Assembly: GCA_045544615.1 (NCBI GenBank)
Contig: JAZPZI010000013.1
Span: forward strand, 112,051 to 176,050
Source of the DNA: CAKSFT01 sp045544615
GTDB lineage: Bacteria > Bacillota > Clostridia > UBA1381
DNA: 64,000 bases
Direction of reading: 5' to 3'
This document shows positions 17,503 to 25,714 of this stretch, in pieces (position 1 is the stretch's first letter; each line of letters opens with the position of its first letter). The notes under the pieces were generated by a model, which worked only from the letters and a program-made list of their open reading frames with translations, ran no database searches and was not told where the DNA came from. Made by a program: the position numbers and the translations under genes.

Positions 17503-17970
17503 TCATTTCTCCAAAACATTTATAATCTTTATTTCCTTCACTCTCTTTGCAAAATCCAGAGTCTTTGCCGCACCTCCGAACGGGTAGCGGACAAAGCAAA
17601 CAAGATAATCAGAATTATTCACCGCATATTGATTAGTCTTTAAAATCTTAAACTTCTCAGGAGTATTCTCGGGTATATCTGCCACTATAATGTTATCAAA
17701 ATTCTTTTGATACTCTTTACAATATTCGTTTATTTCTTTTGTAAGGTATGGGATTATAAGGTTTAACTCAATTTCAGGATGCGACTTTTTCACTTCACGG
17801 ACAGCTTTTGCAGAAAGCCTGTCAAATCCGCCGTAATTCCCTACCCAGAACTCGGTCACTCCCTCTTCCTCAATCAGGGTGGTGATAGTTTTAACTACCT
17901 GTTCAAAAAGACCTCTCTCACCCGAGATATCGCTATGTCCTGCAAAATAACAAATTCGCCTTTTTTCCAA
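17503..17970 (-). CDS. SLOG-superfamily (LOG/YpsA-like) nucleotide-fold protein
   Basis: About 155 residues. Segments ICYFAGHSD at the N-terminus, EFWVGNYGGFDRLSAKAV in the middle and YPFGGAAKTLDFAKR near the C-terminus follow the SLOG Rossmann plan, in which Gly-rich loops bind nucleotide-type ligands. The frame opens with GTG at 17979, but GGAGA directly abuts that codon, so the TTG at 17970 is the better start. Function unknown. It is divergent from the XRE gene. Confidence 0.65.
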   Translation of the reverse strand: MEKRRICYFAGHSDISGERGLFEQVVKTITTLIEEEGVTEFWVGNYGGFDRLSAKAVREVKKSHPEIELNLIIPYLTKEINEYCKEYQKNFDNIIVADIPENTPEKFKILKTNQYAVNNSDYLVCFVRYPFGGAAKTLDFAKRVKEIKIINVLEK

Positions 17971-18023
17971 TTTAACCACTCTCCGACAACAAATTCAAGC
18001 GCAAATGCAACTTATTTGTTTAC

Positions 18024-18052
18024 ATTATATCACTTTCAAATAATAAATGCAA
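18024..18052 (-). promoter_or_regulatory. Promoter of the SLOG gene
   Basis: Reverse strand TTGCAT, 17-bp spacer, TATAAT. Confidence 0.65.
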
Positions 18053-18085
18053 CCTAAAAAGTCCCTTTTGGGATGTTTTAAGTGG

Positions 18086-18114
18086 TCGATAATTGTCGAT
18101 TTTGTGGATATAAT
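18086..18114 (+). promoter_or_regulatory. Promoter and candidate operator of the XRE regulator gene
   Basis: TCGATA at 18086-18091 and TATAAT at 18109-18114 with a 17-bp spacer. The imperfect palindrome TCGATAATTGTCGA (18086-18099, 12 of 14 positions symmetric) covers the -35 region and is a plausible autoregulatory site. Confidence 0.55.
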
Positions 18115-18138
18115 ACCTTTTAAGAGGTGATATTCACT

Positions 18139-18366
18139 ATGAAAAACAAGAATTTTGATACCTGGTTAGCTATCGGGTTAAATATTTTACACTACCGAAA
18201 AGAGCAGGGCATGACACAGATGCAGTTGGCAGAAAAGTGCGACATCAGCAGAAATCATATGCAGAGAATCGAGAGTGCCGCTTGCTCGTGCTCATTGGAC
18301 ACCCTGATGGATATTGCAGACGCCCTGAACATTCCATTGAAGAAGTTATTTGAGTTTAAAGATTAA
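18139..18366 (+). CDS. XRE family helix-turn-helix transcriptional regulator
   Basis: A 75-residue single-domain regulator. NILHYRKEQGMTQMQLAEKC and DISRNHMQRIESA form the Cro/CI-type HTH. A GTG at 18127 opens the frame, but it lies within the GAGGTGA ribosome binding site, so the ATG at 18139 is the start. It is followed by its own terminator and then the MFS gene. Confidence 0.88.
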   Translation: MKNKNFDTWLAIGLNILHYRKEQGMTQMQLAEKCDISRNHMQRIESAACSCSLDTLMDIADALNIPLKKLFEFKD

Positions 18367-18373
18367 ATTTATT

Positions 18374-18405
18374 GGCAGGAAACCTTTGAGGTTTTCCTGC
18401 CTTTT
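18374..18405 (+). terminator. Terminator of the XRE gene
   Basis: GGCAGGAAACC / GGTTTTCCTGCC hairpin with one bulge, followed by TTTTTT. Confidence 0.85.
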
Positions 18406-18442
18406 TTATGCTACTTGCACTATAACAATTTTTCAAAACCGG

Positions 18443-18471
18443 TTGACAAAATTTCCCGGGAAATATATAAT
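18443..18471 (+). promoter_or_regulatory. MFS gene promoter with a perfect palindrome in the spacer
   Basis: TTGACA at 18443-18448 and TATAAT at 18466-18471, 17-bp spacer. ATTTCCCGGGAAAT (18451-18464), a perfect 14-bp palindrome, fills the spacer, where a bound repressor would block polymerase. Confidence 0.78.
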
Positions 18472-18503
18472 CTTACTGATAATTTACAAAAGGAGCTAAT
18501 ATA

Positions 18504-19742
18504 ATGGAAGCAAAGTATAAAAGAGTAAAGCTTGCATGTTGCATGAGCGGGCTTTCAATGTCGGTTGTTGCGAATCTTCCGCCTCTTTTGTTTTTGACAT
18601 TCAATTCACAATATAACATATCCTACTCCCTTTTGGGATTCCTTGTTCTGGTAAACTTCTTTACCCAGATGATTGTTGACCTGATATTATCCTTTTTCTC
18701 GCACAGGTTCGACATTCCAAAAACGGTAAAGTTTATCCCGGTACTTACCACAATAGGTCTTTTGATTTTCTCAATCTGGCCCTATCTTTTCCCGGGAAAT
18801 GCTTTTTGGGGAATCCTGATTGGAACGATTGTCTTTTCAGCATCGGGTGGGTTAAATGAGGTACTTATAAGTCCTGTAATTGCTGCAATCCCTGCAAAGG
18901 ACCCCGACCGTGAAATGAGCAAACTCCACTCCATCTATGCCTGGGGCGTTGTCGGAGTTGTAATAATCAGTACCGTGTTTATAATTACATTCGGTGCTGA
19001 AAACTGGCACTGGCTGGCTATTTTATTCACCGCAATCCCACTCATTGCATCAGCTCTTTTCCTTGGTGCCGAAATACCTGAAATGGAAACTCCCGAAAAG
19101 GTGACAGGCGTGATTGCACTTCTGAAAAACCGTGTTTTATGGCTGATGGTATTTGCAATATTCTTAGGCGGTGCTGCCGAATGTACAATGTCACAATGGT
19201 GTTCAGGGTACGTTGAGCAGGCACTCGGAATACCCAAGGTATGGGGTGATGTTTTTGGTGTTGCCCTTTTCGGGCTATCACTCGGGTTGGGTAGAACTCT
19301 ATACGGAAAATTCGGCAAAAATATCGGAAAGGTTCTCGTGCTTGGTGTTATCGGCTCAACGCTTTGTTATTTAATATCGGCGATTTCACCATTTCCCGTT
19401 CTTGCACTTTTTGCCTGCGTATTCACAGGCTTTTGCTCATCAATGTTATGGCCGGGAAGCCTCATTGCATCAACCGAGCTTGTTCCTCATGGCGGTGTGT
19501 TCATATATGCAATAATGGCAGCAGGCGGAGATTTTGGTGCAGCACTCGGTCCACAGCTAATAGGCTTGGTTACCGACTTCGCAATTAAAAACCCGACTAT
19601 GTTGGCTATTGCCGAAAAGCTCGGCTTGACCGGCGCACAGTTGGGGTTAAAGGCGGGTATGATTGTCGGCATGCTCTTCCCGCTCGTTGCAATTCCTGTA
19701 TTTATACACATTTTAAATATGCTCAAAAAAAGCACCCGTTAA
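18504..19742 (+). CDS. MFS family transporter
   Basis: A 412-residue protein with about twelve hydrophobic segments (for example GILIGTIVFSASGGLNEVLI and GVVGVVIISTVFIITF), the length and pattern of a major facilitator. No substrate motif is recognised. AAAGGAG precedes the ATG. The dedicated promoter with a palindromic operator suggests substrate- or stress-controlled expression. Confidence 0.85.
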   Translation: MEAKYKRVKLACCMSGLSMSVVANLPPLLFLTFNSQYNISYSLLGFLVLVNFFTQMIVDLILSFFSHRFDIPKTVKFIPVLTTIGLLIFSIWPYLFPGNAFWGILIGTIVFSASGGLNEVLISPVIAAIPAKDPDREMSKLHSIYAWGVVGVVIISTVFIITFGAENWHWLAILFTAIPLIASALFLGAEIPEMETPEKVTGVIALLKNRVLWLMVFAIFLGGAAECTMSQWCSGYVEQALGIPKVWGDVFGVALFGLSLGLGRTLYGKFGKNIGKVLVLGVIGSTLCYLISAISPFPVLALFACVFTGFCSSMLWPGSLIASTELVPHGGVFIYAIMAAGGDFGAALGPQLIGLVTDFAIKNPTMLAIAEKLGLTGAQLGLKAGMIVGMLFPLVAIPVFIHILNMLKKSTR

Positions 19743-19752
19743 GGTGCTTTTT
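19727..19752. terminator. Bidirectional terminator overlapping the MFS stop codon
   Basis: A-tract, AGCACC-CGTTAA-GGTGCT, T-tract; the MFS stop codon is in the loop. Also serves the convergent gene at 19757. Confidence 0.85.
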
Positions 19753-19756
19753 TAGT

Positions 19757-20587
19757 TTAGAAGTTTTCTATAAAATACTTTTGAGAAAATCTGAGTTTTT
19801 CTGCATCAATCCTCTCTGCACCGACAGGTACTGTAAGTGCAAGGTTATATGCTCTGCCGTCTTTTTGTGCATAGACATAATAGATTGTCCTCTCTTTGTT
19901 TTGTACAGAAAAACTGACGGCATTCTTTCCTTCGATTTTTTCAATATGCAAAAGTTCCAGTCCCGAAAACTTTTTTAATCCGTTTTTTAAATCTTCTATA
20001 TATTTATCATTTACCGTAACCTCAAGGCATTCTTCTGAAGTTACCGAGAGTGTGCAACTGTTTGAGCGGATACTCACACCGCCCTCAACCGCAGTCGGAA
20101 TACAGTCAAACACATATTCTAAATTAATATAGTCATCACTCCACGAAAGCTTCTCTGATGATACATACCAATCAGAGAACACCATTGCGGTAGCTGATTT
20201 TGCATCCCATCCAACCTTGCAATCATAGCTTTCGGATATCGCACGAAGCGGTACAAGTGTACGGTTTCCGACAATTCTTGCAGGTGCATCAATCTCTCTT
20301 TTTACACCGTCGACTGTGATTTCCTTCTCACCGATTGTTATCTCAACCTTTTTGCCTGAGAGTTCTGCTTTTGCACATCTTGCCTCGGCGTCCCAGGTTA
20401 CCGTTGCACCAAGGAGCTCGAAGATTTTCCGAACAGGCACCATTGTGCGGTTATCAGCTATTATCGCAGGCTGGTCAAATTCGACTAAAAGTCCGTTAAA
20501 TTCGACATTAACTCTACTTTGAGCATACGCCGATGTCAAAAAGACCAGACCGGATGCAAAAACAAAAGCAATAAGTCCTTTTTTCAT
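19757..20587 (-). CDS. Exported protein with copper amine oxidase N-terminal-like (stalk) domain
   Basis: 276 residues with a signal peptide (MKKGLIAFVFASGLVFLTSAYAQ). The stalk-domain repeat appears twice: QPAIIADNRTMVPVRKIFEL and DAPARIVGNRTLVPLRAISE, each followed by a W-D motif (VTWDAEA, VGWDAKS). This module is common in Clostridia envelope proteins and does not imply copper or oxidase activity. The C-terminal half (from about 135) is not recognised. Last gene of a run of five, 8 bp after the HAD gene. Confidence 0.82.
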   Translation of the reverse strand: MKKGLIAFVFASGLVFLTSAYAQSRVNVEFNGLLVEFDQPAIIADNRTMVPVRKIFELLGATVTWDAEARCAKAELSGKKVEITIGEKEITVDGVKREIDAPARIVGNRTLVPLRAISESYDCKVGWDAKSATAMVFSDWYVSSEKLSWSDDYINLEYVFDCIPTAVEGGVSIRSNSCTLSVTSEECLEVTVNDKYIEDLKNGLKKFSGLELLHIEKIEGKNAVSFSVQNKERTIYYVYAQKDGRAYNLALTVPVGAERIDAEKLRFSQKYFIENF

Positions 20588-20595
20588 ATTCTACC

Positions 20596-21234
20596 TCATA
20601 AATATTCTTTCAAAATTTCAATCGCATCGGATAAGCACTCAATCTGTGCAAAAAGCAACGGCTTCACATCGTCTGCAAAATCGACAACGTCGGGTATTCC
20701 GATGCATCGCATCCCGGCAGCATGTGCCGAGCGTACTCCATTATTCGAATCCTCAAACACAAAGCAGTCAACAGGTGCAACTCCCATATTTTCAGCAGTT
20801 TTCAGGAAAACATCCGGAGCAGGCTTTCCGTTTGCAACCTCACTGCCACATACTATAGTCTCGAAAATATCCTCTGCACCAACTTCTCTTAAATGGTGCA
20901 TAACTGATTTCCTTGAAGTGCCCGATGCAAGTGCGATTTTTATGTTGTTCTTTTTCAAAAACTCAATCAGTTCCACCGCACCCGGTTTATAGCGTACTAC
21001 CAGATTATCATCAATATACTGATGAATGTCACGTTTGAACTGTGGAAGGTCAAGTCCTGCATAAGTATCCTCGAGCACCTTTGACCAACCCGCCTCATTC
21101 ATACCGCAAACCTTAGGGATAAGCTCGCCTGCACCGTCAATGCCCTGAAGCTTTCCTGCATATTCCCACGCAGGAATACCGATTCTCTGGGTATCAAGAA
21201 GCGTTCCGTCCATATCAAATATTACAGAAAACAT
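20596..21234 (-). CDS. HAD superfamily phosphatase/phosphoglucomutase-like hydrolase
   Basis: 212 residues. Motif I FDMDGTLLDT at the N-terminus (nucleophile Asp and acid/base Asp), motif II IALASGTSRKS, Lys in NGKPAPDVFL, and motif IV FVFEDSNNGVRSA are all present, with an alpha-helical cap between I and II, as in beta-phosphoglucomutase/GPH-type HAD enzymes. The substrate is unknown. It lies in the middle of the envelope gene run. Confidence 0.88.
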   Translation of the reverse strand: MFSVIFDMDGTLLDTQRIGIPAWEYAGKLQGIDGAGELIPKVCGMNEAGWSKVLEDTYAGLDLPQFKRDIHQYIDDNLVVRYKPGAVELIEFLKKNNIKIALASGTSRKSVMHHLREVGAEDIFETIVCGSEVANGKPAPDVFLKTAENMGVAPVDCFVFEDSNNGVRSAHAAGMRCIGIPDVVDFADDVKPLLFAQIECLSDAIEILKEYL

Positions 21235-21246
21235 ATTCCACCTCCC

Positions 21247-21549
21247 TTAATTCGGCCAGAAAATTTCAATCAAAGCCGTAACTCCGCAGTATATCCCCGT
21301 TATGATGAGTGGTTTCAAACCAAAATAAACATCTCGCATAAAGAAGTCTGCGAACATAACAACTGTTGCCGAAATCCCGACTATGTACGTAATAACACCA
21401 AGGACTTTCCAATCAAATCGCCATTGAAAATCTGCTGTTTTCCTGGCTATCAGAATTGGAACAAGGGCAAGCAGCAAATCGATACCCAGCCCGATTGCCT
21501 CAAGCAGAATAATCAGAAAAATAACAATACATCCAATTGCAATAATCAT
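21247..21549 (-). CDS. Small membrane protein, three predicted helices
   Basis: 100 residues, mostly hydrophobic: IAIGCIVIFLIILLEAIGLG, WKVLGVITYIVGISATVVMF and LKPLIITGIYCGVTALIEIF. No family recognised. GGGAG precedes the ATG by about 8 nt. Lies 12 bp before the HAD gene. Confidence 0.65.
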   Translation of the reverse strand: MIIAIGCIVIFLIILLEAIGLGIDLLLALVPILIARKTADFQWRFDWKVLGVITYIVGISATVVMFADFFMRDVYFGLKPLIITGIYCGVTALIEIFWPN

Positions 21550-21594
21550 TCATACCACTCCCGAGGGTCAAAATCTTTTTTTAGTATAACACAA

Positions 21595-22368
21595 TCACGG
21601 CAGATTTGCAACAATAATATCCATATCCGGACTGCCAATATATACATCCCTGTTACCGTCATTGGTATGGTATCTGATAATAGTATATTCAGCATACACG
21701 TACATCATAGTACCACTACCTTTATAGGAAATGTTAGGTATTTTCCTCTCGGCCACATCGGCGTTGCATTTTGAGATTATCCCCCATAGTGTGATTTTAC
21801 CCATTTTGATTGCCTCATCAAGCGGGATTATATCTCCGTCGACATTGATGTTGACCTCATCAACTCCATAATAGTAAAGGCTATAGCTATTCGCATCATC
21901 AATTTCCAAAATATGCCGTTTTTCCTTTGTCTCTGACGGTTTTACCAAAAGCTCAAACTCACGGAAACCCTCTGTTGAAATGTCATCCGACTCTATCACT
22001 CCAAAACTTTCCGAAGAACTTTCAGAAATCTTGCCATTATAGTATATAACGACCTTTCTGCCAATGCCGTATAGATAATCCAAATGGTCGGTGCCGTAAT
22101 CAATCTTAATTCTATCGAAAACCTCACCTTCGGGTTCAAATCCTGCCGGTTTAACAATCATATAGGTTGTTGTTTCCTCAACCACCGTTGCGACAAAGCT
22201 CTCTTCGTTTTTTATCGTTTCCCTCTCGGGAGGTGCATAATCATAACCCCATGTCGAGAATAAAACCTTTTCATTTTTCTTCATTCTGTGAATATCAATC
22301 GAGTAGGCTGCAAATAAAAGTGCTATCGGAAGAATTATCATAGCCACAGTAATAACACGCTTTTTCAT
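21595..22368 (-). CDS. Membrane-anchored extracytoplasmic protein, unknown
   Basis: 257 residues. One N-terminal hydrophobic segment (VITVAMIILPIALLFAAYSI) acts as signal anchor. The following beta-rich part (FVATVVEETTTYMIVKP ... RKVVIYYNGKISES) has the feel of a DUF3221-like OB fold, a weak resemblance only. Starts 1 bp after the upstream lipoprotein gene, so they are surely co-translated. Confidence 0.65.
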   Translation of the reverse strand: MKKRVITVAMIILPIALLFAAYSIDIHRMKKNEKVLFSTWGYDYAPPERETIKNEESFVATVVEETTTYMIVKPAGFEPEGEVFDRIKIDYGTDHLDYLYGIGRKVVIYYNGKISESSSESFGVIESDDISTEGFREFELLVKPSETKEKRHILEIDDANSYSLYYYGVDEVNINVDGDIIPLDEAIKMGKITLWGIISKCNADVAERKIPNISYKGSGTMMYVYAEYTIIRYHTNDGNRDVYIGSPDMDIIVANLP

Positions 22369-22369
22369 T

Positions 22370-22819
22370 TCACTTTACCTCAAACTCAGCGTAATACATT
22401 TCCTTGTCAAAGTCCCCGGGGCCGCGAAAATCCATAATTTCCTTGCCGAGTCTGTACTCACCCGCAGGCAGTTCATCGTAGAGCCATTTCCATTCCACTT
22501 CAAATTCGGTGGTATCGTTCTTTTTTATCATATACGCAACCTGATGCCACGCATAATCAATGAGCGGATTTGTAGGGTATTTCTGCCATTCCTCACCGTC
22601 TTTTTGTTCAACAACGAAAAAATCTCCTGTCTGAAGTTCGCCGGTCGGCTCTCCACCCTCCTGTTTAATCAGCAGCTTCATTCCCACAGGTGTGACATCC
22701 TGGGCAATAAGAGTTACTCCCCACTTATCGGCAGAACAGCTTATAACTTCCTCTTTCTGTTCGCCTGATGAGCATCCCGAGATGATGACCAGCATCAAGA
22801 TAACAAATATTTTTTTCAT
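22370..22819 (-). CDS. Lipoprotein with Ig-like (Big_14-type) domain
   Basis: 149 residues with lipobox VIISGCSS (lipidated Cys16). The mature domain runs from ADKWGVTLIAQDVTPVGMKL to ELPAGEYRLGKEI and matches the pattern of the immunoglobulin-like Big_14 domain found in Firmicute lipoproteins (W in the middle, then a LPAGxYR close). GGAGG precedes the ATG by 8 nt. First gene of the five-gene run; no clear promoter recognised in 22820-22900. Confidence 0.72.
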   Translation of the reverse strand: MKKIFVILMLVIISGCSSGEQKEEVISCSADKWGVTLIAQDVTPVGMKLLIKQEGGEPTGELQTGDFFVVEQKDGEEWQKYPTNPLIDYAWHQVAYMIKKNDTTEFEVEWKWLYDELPAGEYRLGKEIMDFRGPGDFDKEMYYAEFEVK

Positions 22820-22959
22820 AAAAACACCTCCAAAAATTTCCGTATCTGTCTATAACACTTTTTTTCACAAAAAAAGGTTGCATTTTTTTGTGATTTTTAG
22901 GAAAAATTAAAGTAAATTCAAAAAAATCAAAAAAAATATTATTTTCTGCTATTTTTCTA

Positions 22960-22988
22960 TTGAATTTAATGGAAAAAAGTGCTAAAAT
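22960..22988 (+). promoter_or_regulatory. Promoter of the CofE-like gene
   Basis: TTGAAT at 22960-22965, 17-bp spacer, TAAAAT at 22983-22988; about 55 nt of untranslated leader follow. Confidence 0.68.
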
Positions 22989-23050
22989 TGTATAGTAAAA
23001 AAAGTAATTCCGCTTTTTTGCGAAAATCTATTTATAAGCGAGGAATTTTT

Positions 23051-24250
23051 ATGGCAAACAGTGAAAGAAGAGTTGGTACAGTATCACGTGGTATCCGTTG
23101 TCCGATCATTCGTCAGGGTGATGACCTTGCAACAATCGTAGCAGACAGCGTGATTGAGGCGGCACAGTATGAAGGTTTTGAACTTCGTGACCGTGATGTT
23201 ATATCTATAACAGAATCAATCGTTGCACGTGCTCAGGGTAATTACGCAAGCGTTGATAATATCGCAGAAGATGTTAAGGCAAAGCTTGGCGGCGGCACAG
23301 TAGGTGTGATATTCCCTATACTTTCAAGAAACCGTTTTGCTATCTGCTTAAGAGGTATTGCAAGAGGCTCAAAGAAAATAGTTCTTATGCTCAGCTATCC
23401 ATCGGATGAGGTTGGTAACGAGCTGGTAAGCATCGAAAAGATTGATGCAGCAGGCGTAAATCCATATTCGGATGTATTAACACTCGAGCGCTATCGCGAG
23501 CTTTTCGGCGAAAACAAGCACGAGTTTACAGGCGTTGACTATGTTGAATACTATGGAAATCTTATAAAAGAAGAAGGCGCGGAAGTCGAGATAATCTTTG
23601 CTAATCAGGCAAAGTCAATCCTTGATTATGCAGACTGTGTCCTGACTTGCGACATCCACACCCGTGCACGTACAAAGAGAATGCTAAAGGCTGCAGGTGC
23701 AAAGATTGTTTGCGGACTTGACGATATTATGACTGCTCCTGTAAACGGAAGCGGTTGCAACGAAAAATACGGGCTTTTGGGTTCAAACAAGTCTACAGAA
23801 GAAAGCATCAAGCTCTTCCCTCGTGAATGCAAGCCACTTGTTCTTGAAATTCAGGATAAGATTTTAAAGGCTACAGGAAAGCATGTTGAGGTAATGGTTT
23901 ACGGCGACGGAGCATTTAAAGACCCACAGGGTAAAATCTGGGAGCTCGCAGACCCGGTTGTATCACCTGCATTCACCGACGGTCTTATCGGAACACCAAA
24001 CGAATTGATGCTCAAGTATCTTGCAGATAACGACTTTAAGGACCTCTCGGGCGAAGAGTTAAAGGCTGCAATTTCTGAAAGCATCAAGTCAAAGCAAGAT
24101 AACCTTGTCGGCAATATGGCATCCCAGGGTACAACTCCACGTCAGCTTACCGACCTTATCGGTTCACTCTGTGACCTGACAAGTGGCTCGGGCGACAAAG
24201 GAACACCTGTTGTTCTCGTTCAGGGATATTTTGATAACTACACAAACTAA
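23051..24250 (+). CDS. CofE-family (COG1478) gamma-glutamyl ligase-like protein
   Basis: 399 residues from the ATG at 23051, preceded by GAGGA; the frame is open to 22979 but that extension lacks a ribosome binding site. The N-terminus (GIRCPIIRQGDDLATIVAD, RDRDVISITESIVARAQGN) and AGAKIVCGLDDIMTAPVNGS are typical of F420-0:gamma-glutamyl ligase. That family adds glutamate to F420 in methanogens and actinobacteria, but members in bacteria without F420 include folate polyglutamylating FolC2 enzymes. At about 400 residues it is longer than archaeal CofE (about 250). No other F420 gene is nearby, so the substrate is open. Monocistronic. Confidence 0.8.
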   Translation: MANSERRVGTVSRGIRCPIIRQGDDLATIVADSVIEAAQYEGFELRDRDVISITESIVARAQGNYASVDNIAEDVKAKLGGGTVGVIFPILSRNRFAICLRGIARGSKKIVLMLSYPSDEVGNELVSIEKIDAAGVNPYSDVLTLERYRELFGENKHEFTGVDYVEYYGNLIKEEGAEVEIIFANQAKSILDYADCVLTCDIHTRARTKRMLKAAGAKIVCGLDDIMTAPVNGSGCNEKYGLLGSNKSTEESIKLFPRECKPLVLEIQDKILKATGKHVEVMVYGDGAFKDPQGKIWELADPVVSPAFTDGLIGTPNELMLKYLADNDFKDLSGEELKAAISESIKSKQDNLVGNMASQGTTPRQLTDLIGSLCDLTSGSGDKGTPVVLVQGYFDNYTN

Positions 24251-24254
24251 AGCT

Positions 24255-24288
24255 TAAAAACACCGTGTTGAAAAACACGGTGTTTTTT
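24255..24288 (+). terminator. Terminator of the CofE-like gene
   Basis: AAAAACACCGTGTT-GAAA-AACACGGTGTTTTT hairpin with a T run. Confidence 0.9.
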
Positions 24289-24298
24289 TTATTTAAAA

Positions 24299-24330
24299 AA
24301 AAGCCTTAAAGCATTAGCTTTAAGGCTTTT
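24299..24330 (-). terminator. Terminator of the nagA-ROK operon
   Basis: AAAAGCCTTAAAGC-ATTA-GCTTTAAGGCTTTT hairpin, T-rich on the reverse strand, right after the ROK stop codon. Confidence 0.9.
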
Positions 24331-24337
24331 TATCTGA

Positions 24338-25714
24338 TTATTTGATTTCAGGCAAGCTTGCTGCTGCAACAGACTGACCAACTCTTCTTGAGCTTTCGTC
24401 AGGAATGTGGAGCTGAATCTTTTCAGCAAGTTCAGGGAATTCCTTATCGAGAACTTCCTGTGCACGGGCAAGAAGAATGCTTCCGCCCTCTCCTGATGTT
24501 ACACGACCCATGATAAGAACGTGCTTAATATCATAGAACTCTGTATAGAATGCGATTGCATAACCGAAGTATGCACCGATTGTATCATAGATATCAGCGG
24601 CTCTCTGGTCTCCCTCTGCCATCAAGCCCTGAACAACCTTGAGCTTTTCTGCAGGTGAGAGTTTTTCGTCAAGTTCGATTCCTGCATAAGGTGCAAGCTT
24701 GATAACACCGTCCTGTGAGAAATACTTAACGCCACAGCCATAGTCGCCTGACCATTCGTCAACCATAGCGTCCTTGCAGTTATCAACCGGAACGAATGCA
24801 AGCTCATTGAGCCAGCCTGTAATGTTACCCTGTGGGTCAACATAGCCGCCTGCTTCAGATGTTCCCATAGCAACACCCAATACAGCGTTGTCGTTTAAGT
24901 CCATAGCACCTGCTAATGCTGTAACGTCACCGTCGTTTGCAACCTCAATCGGGATATTCTCACCGATTTCCTTTGCAACATCAAGGTACATATTCTTAAC
25001 CTTCTTTTCAAAGTCCTCATCACTTACCTTCAAGAAAAGAGATGCAACCATGATACGATTATCTACATATACACCGGCAGATGAAACACCGATTGCATCA
25101 ACTCTTGGCATGTATGATGCAGCAGTCTTCATAGCCTCTAAAATTCCCTGATAGTGATAATCCGGGTCTTCTGTAGTCTTCGGGAACCATACAACTTCTT
25201 CTGAATATACGCTCTCGCCGTCGATAACAGCACTTACCTTTCTGTCCGAGCCGCCTGCATCAAAACCGATACGGCAACCGTCCAAGTGTCTGCCGATAGG
25301 AGCAGCAGCTGACTTGTCCTTCGGTGCATCTGCAAGTGAGCAAACCTCTACTTCAAACTTTGATTCATATACTCTTTCCATAAAGTGAACATCGAAATCA
25401 CGGAGTCCGCCGTATGAGTAAGCTTCCTTGATCTTGTTTCCGATAACTTCACTGCCTGCGATGATTACCTTGTAACCGCCTGCTACCCAGAGAAGTGACT
25501 TTGTCATTCTTTCAACAAAGTTGAAGTTTTCTTCATCGTGGCCTGTGCCATCCAAAAATACTCTTGTCTTGTATGTAACAGTATAACCCTTATTTCTTTC
25601 GATTGCGATTATAATGTCCTGTCCTTCATTTTCTGTTGCCTTTCTCATCTCACGGCACAAAAGTGCGAGTGGTTGGAACTGCGGGTCGAGTTTTGCATTA
25701 ACTTTAAGCTTCAT
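24338..25714 (-). CDS. ROK-like sugar kinase/regulator fold protein with N-terminal extension
   Basis: 458 residues, against about 300 for a simple ROK kinase. Residues 149-160 (IGFDAGGSDRKV) form the phosphate-1 loop of the actin-like ATPase fold, and VANDGDVTALAGA with LGVAMGTSEAGGYV form the sugar/ATP region. The ROK zinc motif CxCGxxGCxE is not seen; DEWSGDYGCGVKYFS lies about where it should be. Residues 1-145 are an unassigned domain. Its start overlaps the end of nagA by 11 bp, so an amino-sugar substrate (GlcNAc or a related sugar) is the natural guess. Confidence 0.72.
   Translation of the reverse strand: MKLKVNAKLDPQFQPLALLCREMRKATENEGQDIIIAIERNKGYTVTYKTRVFLDGTGHDEENFNFVERMTKSLLWVAGGYKVIIAGSEVIGNKIKEAYSYGGLRDFDVHFMERVYESKFEVEVCSLADAPKDKSAAAPIGRHLDGCRIGFDAGGSDRKVSAVIDGESVYSEEVVWFPKTTEDPDYHYQGILEAMKTAASYMPRVDAIGVSSAGVYVDNRIMVASLFLKVSDEDFEKKVKNMYLDVAKEIGENIPIEVANDGDVTALAGAMDLNDNAVLGVAMGTSEAGGYVDPQGNITGWLNELAFVPVDNCKDAMVDEWSGDYGCGVKYFSQDGVIKLAPYAGIELDEKLSPAEKLKVVQGLMAEGDQRAADIYDTIGAYFGYAIAFYTEFYDIKHVLIMGRVTSGEGGSILLARAQEVLDKEFPELAEKIQLHIPDESSRRVGQSVAAASLPEIK

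Noticed and set aside
18127..18138. GTG start for the XRE gene
   Set aside because: The codon is part of the ribosome binding site GAGGTGA of the ATG at 18139.
22820..22959. Small gene or regulatory RNA in the A/T-rich gap
   Set aside because: Only A/T tracts are seen; no stable stem, no start with ribosome binding site on either strand.
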